Source: Arenicola marina (taxonomy: Eukaryota; Annelida; Polychaeta; Arenicolidae). From it: DNA of 64,000 nt. Position numbers and translations under genes: made by a program. Shown here in pieces: positions 55,166 through 64,000 of the stretch. A model generated the notes under the pieces. That model was not told where the DNA came from and did not search any database. It was given only the letters and a program-made list of their open reading frames with translations. The DNA lies in the NCBI GenBank assembly GCA_964019135.1, contig OZ025250.1:47399174-47463173 (forward strand). The letters run 5' to 3'. How positions within the stretch are numbered: position 1 is the first letter of the stretch; each line of letters starts with the position of its first letter.

Positions 55166-57305
55166 CGCTCGTAGTTTGCGGTTATCTAGATAACCGACCG
55201 ATACCCAGATCAGCTGCTATTTGCAGTAAATTTATTCCACTCTCCTCATTTGGGTGATTGGCAGATAAGGACACATTGCGTCGCCTAGAATACACATATC
55301 ACCTTCAGTCTTGCACAAACATTTCTTCCACTATACCGAATCTTAAGATTATTACAAGTCATAATTTTACAAACTGGCGAATCAATTCTGTCGTGTTCAA
55401 TCAGCCGCAGGGCGCGTATCTGGGTACCGACAGATTCATTAATTTAAATATTTGGGCCCTGTAGTACAAATAAAATACATAGATACATGGCAAGTGTTCA
55501 TTGGCTTAAATCAATTGGTTCAAATTGAAAATATTTTATTGCAGTAACATGTAAATATTTACAGAGTGTATAGGCCAACATACAGTCACACATATCATGA
55601 GCTTTTTTTTATCGTCAGGCCGTTTTGCATCACATCTAATGATCGATCGTTCTCGGTACGCTTCAGAAACAACGGGGAGGGCGGGTTAGGGACTTCTACC
55701 CGCCCGCCCCCCCCCGCCCCCTTCCTTTCACACACACTCGTATACGCACACGTCTGTGGCGCCCTTTAAGCGCCGACACTATTGTACATAGGAGGACATA
55801 CAAACAAGAGATATTCGACCTTAGGTCGAGGACGAAAATCCATAAGTAATTTTGGAAGCTGTAATAACGGCGACGTGACGAGTCGTCAGGGCCAATTTCA
55901 GCTAAAGGGCCTTATAGGGGCAATTTGGGCTAAATGCTGCCTTCGACAGGCAGTGTGGGCACTGTAGGCGGAGCTTAAATGAACATCCAGTTTGAAGCCA
56001 AGAGCGCTTCTCTTGAAGCATTATAAACTGTACTTTCGTACCTTTTATTTATTATGTCTTCGTGACTTCACATGACGTCATTTGACGGTCACGACAATAT
56101 TCGCGATGGCTTCTATCTTGTTAAATAAAGCTGCTTATGAACTCATGGGTCAACTCATGAACTTATGGGTGATGGTAGCTATTGCCAAATTAGCTGATCA
56201 TCAAGCAGGCCCAATCTTTCGTAGGAGAACGTTAGCTATGACGTTGACGCACACTTAGCCTCCTCGCCATAAGGTGTCTCTGGAGACGACGTGTAACGTA
56301 AAATACACCGCAAGCCACCCTACCGTATAATAGCTGATAGTCCCGCGCATATGCGAAACAATCGTGCATGTTGTGGTAAAAGCATGAATTTGGCACACAT
56401 GTTCGAAATTCCACCATGGCTAATCACATTGAGCTATAGTGTCAAATCAGATTTGACACCTGACGTCTATGGCGGCCAATTCCATAGTATCTTGGAAACA
56501 AGGATAAAACTGTTATTCTGATGTCTATCCATAGCTTTTCAGGTTCGAAGTATGCCACATGAACCATTGTGGATGCCTTGTTTCTCTGTAGCCTAAACCC
56601 TGTATCTATAGCCTAAACATTCTAACTCAGAAGGTTCTGCCTTTTCACCAGAGAGTATTGGCTGGGATGGCGTTCTACTTGTAGTCACCCTATTACATTT
56701 ACTCGTAGTGATGGCGGGCGCGGATGATTATCGATGAGAGAGTAAGTCTTTCAGGTTTCCGTTGCGAACTTGACACGCATTTTTGCGAGCAAAGCTACGA
56801 GATACGAGCGAAATGATCCTAGATCTCGGAATCTGTAATCCAAATCTGTTTGTAGATCTGTGACCACGGTACATATGGTTATCCTCACAATGACGCCCCT
56901 GCACCTTTTAGATTTCCAGATATTGTGTATTATTGTTGAAATAGCCGTCATTATGGCAAACTAAAGACGCCTTGCTCTTGAAGACAAGTTGTTGAATTCT
57001 TTAACCACGAAAACCAATACATAGAGTTAAATAGAGTGATCCCACTTCGTTTTGGAGATGTTGTGTCCTGTTACAGACCGTATCCGCCATCTTGGAAAAA
57101 TGGCAGATGCGTTGCCCCAACTTACACAATAGCACTTCTTTATTCCCCAAACAGTATAAGTCTTACATAAACATAAAAATCATCAGTGTTAATTTTCAAA
57201 ATATTGAGTATTTCCGTGGTCTTGTCCGCCATTTTGAAAAAAAACACGTTGCAACAGGATATTCAATAATTATTTTCTTTCGAATTCAGCGACTTCCTAG
57301 GTTGC
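55166..57305. other. No gene seen
   Basis: Unique-looking DNA with a C run near 55710. Short frames only. Confidence 0.4.
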
Positions 57306-57307
57306 TA

Positions 57308-57560
57308 GCCTAGGCCGCTAGCGCAGGTTTACCCCAGTATGCTAACCCAGGTTTACCCCAGTATGCTAACCCAGGTTTAGCCCAGTATGCTAACCCAGGC
57401 CGCTAGCCAGGGCGCCAACCCAGGCGGCTAGCCAGGGCATCAATCTAGGCCTTGCCAAGGCCGCTACCTCAGGCCGCTAGCCCAGGCCCCTAACCCAGGC
57501 AGCTTTGCCCAGGCTGCTAGGCCAGGCCGCTAGGTTAAACCATTAGCCCAAGCTTCTAGC
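57308..57560. repeat. Short degenerate repeat (GCTAACCCAGG / CCGCTAGCCCAGG)
   Basis: About 20 copies of a 10-24 bp word around GCTA-CCCAGG, with a 24-bp form (TAACCCAGGTTTACCCCAGT) repeated three times at the left. Confidence 0.85.
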
Positions 57561-57564
57561 CCAG

Positions 57565-58005
57565 GCTGACCAAAGCATTGTCTTAAGGGGGCGGGGGCAT
57601 GGGGTTGACCACGGGAGTATTGTCTTGGGGGGCAGGGGGCATGAGGCTGACCGAGGGGGTATCGTCATGGCGGGAGGGGGCATGGGGCTGACCGAGGGAG
57701 TATTGTCATGGGGGAAGGTGGCATTGGGCTGACCGAGGGAATATTGTCTCGGGGGAAAGAGGGCATGAGGCTGACCGAGGGAGTATCGTCATGGGGGGAG
57801 GGGGCATGGGGCTGACCGAGGGAATATTGTCTCGGGGGAAAGGGGGCATGGGGCTGACCGAGGGTGTATTGTCTTGGGGGGGGGGGGCGCATAGGGCTGA
57901 TCGAGGGAGTATTGTCATGGGGGAAGGGGGCATTGGGCTGACCGGGGGAATATTGTCTCGGGAGAAAGAGGGCATGAGGCTGACCGAGGGAAGATTGTCA
58001 TGGTC
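57565..58005. repeat. 41-bp minisatellite, ~10 copies
   Basis: GGCTGACCGAGGGAGTATTG followed by TCATGGGGGAAGGGGGCAT repeats at 41 bp (GACCGAGGG at 57649, 57690, 57731 and 57772). Confidence 0.95.
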
Positions 58006-58009
58006 CCAG

Positions 58010-61000
58010 ATCTTTAGAAAATTATACTTGCTCCTATGGTACATTTCGGAACTGTTGTTATTGGATATATGCATTGGTCTTTCCATTCATAGCCTGAAGA
58101 CAATAACCGGTACATGAATGTTGTTAAGTATTGTCCAAATTTCGTCCGAGGAACGTCGTCCTTTGACAAGAGAGTTTTATCACAGAAAGATCCGAGGTGG
58201 CCATTCTCCCATTCGGTTTAACCATACTCGTCTCATCTTCACGCCGTTTCTTTTTGCCCGTACTTTCTGGATCAGCGTACGTGCACTAAAAATAGGTATA
58301 AGGTCACCGGTGTGTGACGTCGCATGGGCCCCAATCCCGACGACTGCTATCGGGGATTTCCCAACGGGCTCTTCGTTGTGTGGTTATGCCAGTCGCAAAT
58401 AGCAAACGCTACTTTCACCTTTGACCGATCTGTCGCGCTTTAACTCGTGATGCATGGCTTTGCCGTCTGTCTGTGTTGGGCGACCGCGGTGCGTGGCCTT
58501 GACAGTGCCAACTGGTTGCCTGCGGCTTGTGGGTCAAACTGATAGGCTCTCTAGTGAAAGCGTGCACTTGGCGACCACAGCCCTGTGCCAAACTTTCTAT
58601 ACTAATAAAATGAAGCTGTCTGTCCCACTATGCCGCTGCATGCAAGAGCACATTGACACCAACGGCCGCCTTGAACCTATATTCAACCGAACCACTGCAA
58701 ACGTGTCAACGCTATCGCATGTGTCAACACTACCGCTTATCACCTTATCCCGAGCATAATATCGCTTTCGGGTGTTTATCCCTCTAGGTGACCATGTCTG
58801 CAGCGGGCTACCTGGCTTGGCGCCAACAGTAATAATATTTCTCCCAACACCTTATCGCCCGAACCGTCATCAAAACAAACAAATCCCGTACTGTCTCGCG
58901 ACCACAACTTCGCATCAGTAGCAAATTGTGTCCAAAGGAGGTACGTTAAATGACGAACAGCGGGCGGGAAACAGCCCCTTTTTGTACTCAATCAACCCCT
59001 TTGTTTTACTCAATGTATGAGCTTGGGCCTTAGTTTTACTGGACTGATATTCGATTATTAGCTTGCTTTAGCCGCAATTTGAGTATTCTGTACAAACGAA
59101 ATACTGTCATACTGTCATTTCTTTCGCTTATTAGCACGAACGCTCCGCTCGCGGGGCGGCTAGTGCACCCACGAATAGGAGGACTAGTATTATGATTAGT
59201 GCGGTCTGGATTCCGCCGCCGTCGCCCTACGCTGAAAGGCCACCCTGGGCCACGTCAGGGTCGCTTCACCGCCTCTACCTGCGTTGCAATGTCTCGGTCT
59301 GGCTTGATCATGACTTCAACCTCACTGCACGTCACTGCGCTGGGGGCTGCAGAGTCGGGTGGATAGGCGTGGGGGATGAGCAGAGAGGACGGCGGGGCGG
59401 GGTGGGGTGGGGGGAATGAAATTGGTGCCGCTAGGGCTTGTGCAGGAGTTATTGAAATGGGGGGAGTGGGGTGGGGGGGGGGGGGGGAGAGGGGCACAAT
59501 AATGGGTTCCCCACTCACTTATGATGGGCAACGACAACTGAGTTATGAAGGTACCGCTCTCTGTAGTGACCGGGTGCCCACGCCAAACACACTGTCTGAA
59601 TTCGGCGCAAATGCCTTTTTATCGATGATTGATCCATACTAAGTGCCGCAAAGATCGCAGCTCTAGCTTGCTTATTTTTGACACATTTTCCAATTTGGCC
59701 AAGAATCTCTATACTTTAGCATTGGGCTTACATCCGTTACCATCGATACGTCAACGTGACGTCATAAGACGTCATTGACGCTTACCAAAACGTAGCAAAT
59801 TGTCTTCTAATTTGCCAGTTTCCTTACTTATGAACTGACAGTGATGGAAACTATTACTAAAGTAGGTGAACACGAAACGAGTCCACAATGACGTCGGCTC
59901 ACTTTAACTACGACGTCATTTTTGAAGCACACGTGCAGTTATGCGAGGAACTCCTCGTTCTACAATATATCGATCCTCTTGTTGTGTCTTTCCCGATTTT
60001 TTTCCCGAATTGAGACCGATTATTTTGTATGCAGCAAAAGTGACGTCATCGTGACGTCACCTGACGCATCGGGAACATCTAAGATTAGATAGAGGTCATC
60101 TCTATTCATATATCTATCTTATTAGAACATCATAGCGATAGCTTGATGTTAATTATGTGAAAAAGCGAAAAAAACTGACAGAAGTCATTTAGAGCAGTTT
60201 TCCCAAAAACCTAAAACCTCCTTTTACTCGAAAATGAGTGTGACGCATCAAAAAGTAGACAATACTCGAAATCTGCGCTAACATATTAACGACACCCCAA
60301 GTGACACAGAAAAATCTATTTTCTCATTACAAATAAGCCCCCAAACACACACAAATATTTACAAACCAGACATAGCCTTATATTGACAGAAGTCTTTAGA
60401 CTGCTGTCAGTAATAAAGGAAGTTCAAACATAATTCTTGGGCACGTCATCTCGTAACACATCATCTCCAGACAAACCATTTTCGGACACGTCATCTACAA
60501 ACAAATACCTTATTGGACAAATTACGGCAGGACACGGCACACCAGACATATCCATTCGTGAAAACGAATGTACCAGGCCCAAACTGTATAATCTCACTGT
60601 TACACGGGCATTCCCCTTAATGTATTAATCCTACTAGCCTTACTGGGCTTTTTATTAGACTTAATTGCAACTTAATTGCCCAATATTAGTTTAGTTTTTT
60701 AAGCAGATTACTTGTGGTTTGTTCACTCGCCTTTACTTTGTGACAGCTGCGTTTTGTGACAGATTGGTAGACCTGATCGTGAACATTATTTTCTGCACAT
60801 CAATGAATGTTGTCGAAGTAATAGACGGAAATTGCATTTACTGTACAGAATAACCTGAGAACAACCAGCATGGAAGAAGACCTTGGAGGGAATGCCAGCA
60901 GAGAAGAGATCGAGATCGAGAGGTTCGGTATGTGTGAAGATCTGTGAACACACCCCTAAGCTTGACGAAATTATATATGTTGATGCGGAATAAACATATC

Positions 61001-61170
61001 ATGCTCCTCCGGATCCCCTAGATTGTGGCAGCTTTTATTCTGACAGAAGGTGCGAGGTACGTTTCCCTCTAATGCACCCCCTCGTCATACCGCCTGTGTG
61101 CTCTTGTGTAAAGTTGCATATCAAGCTCTCTCCCGCCAAAACTAAGCCTAGGCGACATCACAATTTGCTG
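58010..61170. other. No gene seen
   Basis: Short frames only. Several TGACGTCA or near-CRE words at about 59760-60060. A G run lies near 59475. Confidence 0.4.
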
Positions 61171-61174
61171 AAAA

Positions 61175-61330
61175 CTGTTATCGTTGTCGAACTTCGCCAA
61201 CAGATGCCAGAAGTCTAATCTCAGGTCAAGTTCGTTACCGGGTGAAATCGGTCCAACGTCAACGCCACGGTGACGTCATACGTCCAAAACACATTTCCCT
61301 GTCTAACTCGCTTAATATTACAGCTAGAAA
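61175..61330 (+). repeat. Dispersed repeat with CRE octamer, copy 3
   Basis: Close to the copy at 53395-53570: ACTTCGCCAACA-ATGCC, GAAGTCTAATCTCAG, TGACGTCATACGTCCAAAAC (CRE octamer 61271-61278) and CGCTTAATATTA. Confidence 0.85.
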
Positions 61331-61429
61331 TTGTACATAGGATCAACAGTTTTCACGCTATAGGCTTTGCAAATTTCAAAAATTTCCACACACATTTTTC
61401 TCCTTAAATCTCAAAGTGATTGCCACGAG

Positions 61430-61905
61430 ACTTTGCAAGGACATTAAAGGTACCACTCAGGCACTGTATGTCAAAAATTATGGTGATCCCATCAATAGTG
61501 TTTCCAAGGCGACGAAAATCCCCATTATGAGCCAAAGGACATTTTTGTCCCCCGATTTTGACAACTTGCCATACAGGTATCTCAACGCCGCTTGGCAGGG
61601 ACATTCTGTTCGCCACCTAGATAGATTATGCCAAAAATGACGGCGATCGAACTTGTAGTATTTGTTTCCAAGGCAACCGAAAATCCCATTATGAAAGATA
61701 CAAATTTGATTTGTTTTCATGTTCGGTGCAGTTAAAATGCATATAGCCTCACGCTACTTGGTACAGGCTTGCTAGGGGTAGGCCTTATCAATTAGTTGCA
61801 AGATGAATGCAATCGGACAGTTCCTTTTTGTTTCCATGGCAACGCAAAAATTGCCCAATGGTAAAAGATAGGACATTGAAATTTACTAGGAGCTCAAAAC
61901 ATGGA
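61430..61905 (+). repeat. ~165 bp tandem repeat, three diverged copies
   Basis: TTTCCAAGGCRACGAAAATC and the following CCATTATGA-like word recur at 61501, 61665 and 61831 (intervals 164 and 166). CAGGCACT / GGTACAGGC-like and GTCAAAAAT-GG-GATC words between them also recur. Confidence 0.75.
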
Positions 61906-62094
61906 CATCTATAAACCACGTGACTTATCTTTGACACAAAGATTACCTAAGGTCGTATCTTAAAATTGATAGTATTTTTCAGCAACCTGAGTTAAGGGTC
62001 AAGGTCGTGACCTTAATTATTGTAAATGTCAAGTGCTCGGTTGTAGCTGGAAAACTAAAAGACACCTGAGCACCAAACTTGTCCTGTTGGATAG

Positions 62095-62195
62095 AGATGA
62101 TGTAGCTTATGCTAAATCCGATCTCAACTTGACCCCGGAGCGCTCTACTTAACGGTGCCAGAGCGCCTGGAAGTTGGGGGTTCGAACCCGACTTT
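62095..62195 (+). repeat. tRNA-like sequence with B-box and T-run
   Basis: GGGGGTTCGAACCCGAC (about 62175-62191) is a strong B-box followed by a TTTTT terminator-like run. Upstream, GCGCTCT...AGAGCGC forms an anticodon-arm-like stem. No full cloverleaf closes, so it is likely a tRNA-derived SINE or pseudogene. Confidence 0.4.
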
Positions 62196-62199
62196 TTCA

Positions 62200-62770
62200 A
62201 CTTTTAAGCTATCGCCCTTTAATATTTAACACAGACTGGCGCATAAATTAGGACCTTATATTTAAAATTTCACTAAATTTAAAGTGTATATACGTCACAA
62301 GGCACTACTTGACGGTATATACTTTTCTACTCACGCCCATTTCTTTCGGTGCGCCAGACCCCCAATCGAAACATGGCGCCCGCGGCAGCCAGAAACGCCC
62401 AGAAATCACACAACAGATGCCGTTGTCAAAACAAAAAAAAGCAACGACAGATCCCAAATTGGTCATAAGTCAACAAAGAATAGGTTACTGAATGGAAATA
62501 TATAGTTCATTGCTAAATACCGAGCCTTCAGACGCTCCCCTATTTATACCAGCGTGAGCCCCAAGCATCCCCTAGCTATTCGCTAGAGGGCGCTATCAAA
62601 CCTGTAAATCAGAGCGGCAAAGGACCTGGCCGTTACAAAGTGATCGTTTGTTTATCACCATTACGTTTTACTAATGTAGCATGTGCACAGGGGTGGAACA
62701 ACCGAGAGACAGACGAGAATAAGTGAAAACAGACGTGTTGACAACACCTGCTTAGCAGTCGGCCTGAAGA
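62200..62770. other. No gene seen
   Basis: A CTAGAGGGCGCT word near 62583 is followed by a GTTACAAAGT stretch also found in the spacer of the inverted repeat at 4194-4275, suggesting a shared dispersed family. Confidence 0.4.
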
Positions 62771-62774
62771 TCGG

Positions 62775-63250
62775 TGTCTCCTTCCCCTAACTTGGGACAC
62801 CACACCAACTTAGAATATCTTCCTTCTAATAACTTGGAATGTCTATCCTCTACTAACTTGGGGTGTCTCCTCTCCCTCAACTTGGAGTGTCTCCCCTCCC
62901 CTCACTTGGAATACTACCCCAACTTGGCATGTTTTGAATATTGGGCGATGGACGGAAAAGGCTGTCAAAGTGGAGATCCATCCGGCTCGCCATTACTATT
63001 ATTGCACTGTGTCGATCAACAGGCGGAAAAAGAAATTCAGAAATATTTTTATATCAAACAATGCTCTATCATGCATGCTAGCAATAGCTATGTAGGTCAC
63101 AATTCGTAGTGTAGGTCTCAACGGCCTCGACTCGCGGCCCTTTCGTGTAAGTGAAAATGCATTGCTTCTTATGGGGTCAGAGGGTAAGCTAAACTAAAAA
63201 ATAAGTTTCATTGAATAACAGGGCGATAGATTCGATAGCTCTATTCTATA
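62775..63250 (+). repeat. Minisatellite plus dispersed tail, copy 2
   Basis: A short AACTTGGGGTGTCTCC array (62775-62935) is followed by a tail collinear with 48600-48965 (GGAGATCCATCCGGCTCGCC, GTGTCGATCAACAGGCGG). Confidence 0.7.
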
Positions 63251-64000
63251 CTGCTCAGGCCATACACAAAAAAGTTGTATGTGTGCTAATAACTTTGGTG
63301 AGTGTGATGTAAGTTAGTTGATACACGTGTGCATGTCCCGCACGGACAACGGTGACAGATATACGCTCTCGCGAGACGCCAACGAGACCGAGATCCTGCG
63401 AGAATTCAAAATATCAGATCGGAAATATCCCAAGAAAACTCTGTTTACGTATGGCCTGCTCAGGTCACAGCTTTGTGTTACTTAAGTTGAAGTGCGTGAA
63501 AACTCAGAGGGGGTCATTTTCATGAAAGGCTATGTATTATCTACCAAAATCGGAAGGGATAGATGTATTAACTCACCGACAAAGGGTCACAATATCAATG
63601 TTTGTGCGAGCCATTACGGACTTTCCAGACCATGCACCGAGGATAGCCGAGTGCGGTATGACGTCACAAGTAGGAGTCAGAATTTGATACGAAGTGCCAG
63701 TTCAACATGAGGTCACGTAATCCATGCAACAGTAATTTGCTCATATCTCAAGAGCGAATACTGACGGGGATACTGACATAAAAACTGAATATTTGCGTCG
63801 GGGCATAAGCGGACTTTTTGGACCACAAACATACATATTTCAGCCGGAATCTCAACCATATAAAGACTCTGAAATTCAGGCGACCGCCAGTATGTCAGTT
63901 CTGAGAAAGGTCAGAAAAGTGTACGGCCTCCAAAATACGGCCCTCTCGCGGAAATACAAGCACTAAATATGACAAAATTAAATACTTTGAGGAAGCTACT
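63251..64000. other. No gene seen
   Basis: Short frames only, with no splice-supported exon or repeat. Confidence 0.4.

Overview
Eukaryotic (metazoan) genomic DNA. The evidence is spliced reading frames with GT-AG introns, metazoan-type domains (an NHL propeller, a TKL-like kinase, a pogo transposase with a PHD finger), LINE fragments, terminal-inverted-repeat DNA transposons and a very high load of minisatellites. The mix suggests a marine invertebrate with a polymorphic, transposon-rich genome (amphioxus-like or lophotrochozoan), but the species cannot be fixed from the sequence. No bacterial operon, rRNA, CRISPR or organellar gene is seen.

Layout. 1-2.6 kb: two near-identical ~530 bp blocks 1,990 bp apart, each ending in a perfect hairpin, with a cluster of GGGCGTTTTGCCCC palindromes between them. 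3-11 kb: accessory DNA with a tRNA-like sequence, a 270-bp-armed inverted repeat and a 1.54 kb transposon (8924-10463) flanked by a 6-bp repeat inside an open exon. 11.5-15.7 kb: a G-rich minisatellite, two retroposon 3' ends, an internally deleted LINE and a MITE. 18.4-25.8 kb: the main find, a ~7.4 kb element with ~200 bp terminal inverted repeats carrying two intron-containing genes that meet tail to tail, a RecQ-like helicase (+) and a DUF6589-like putative transposase (-); both are decayed here. 26.4-27.2 kb: the last exon of an NHL-repeat gene (-). 27.8-34.6 kb: four successive purine-rich minisatellite arrays.

35.8-42.6 kb: a protein kinase gene on the minus strand. I can assemble it from four exons whose splice phases all agree (434 codons). 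Its largest intron holds a 3.5 kb array of a 24-bp repeat, and another intron holds a LINE fragment. 43-49.9 kb: a 20-bp array beside G/C-rich palindromes, a pogo-family transposase gene with a C-terminal PHD finger, and two more arrays. 50-64 kb: few or no genes, mostly dispersed repeats (one family carries the CRE octamer TGACGTCA), a tandem duplication and a ~165 bp tandem repeat.

The host coding content is small: the kinase, the NHL exon and one interrupted putative exon. Most long open frames in the window are minisatellites whose sequence lacks stops in several frames, and I do not treat them as genes.
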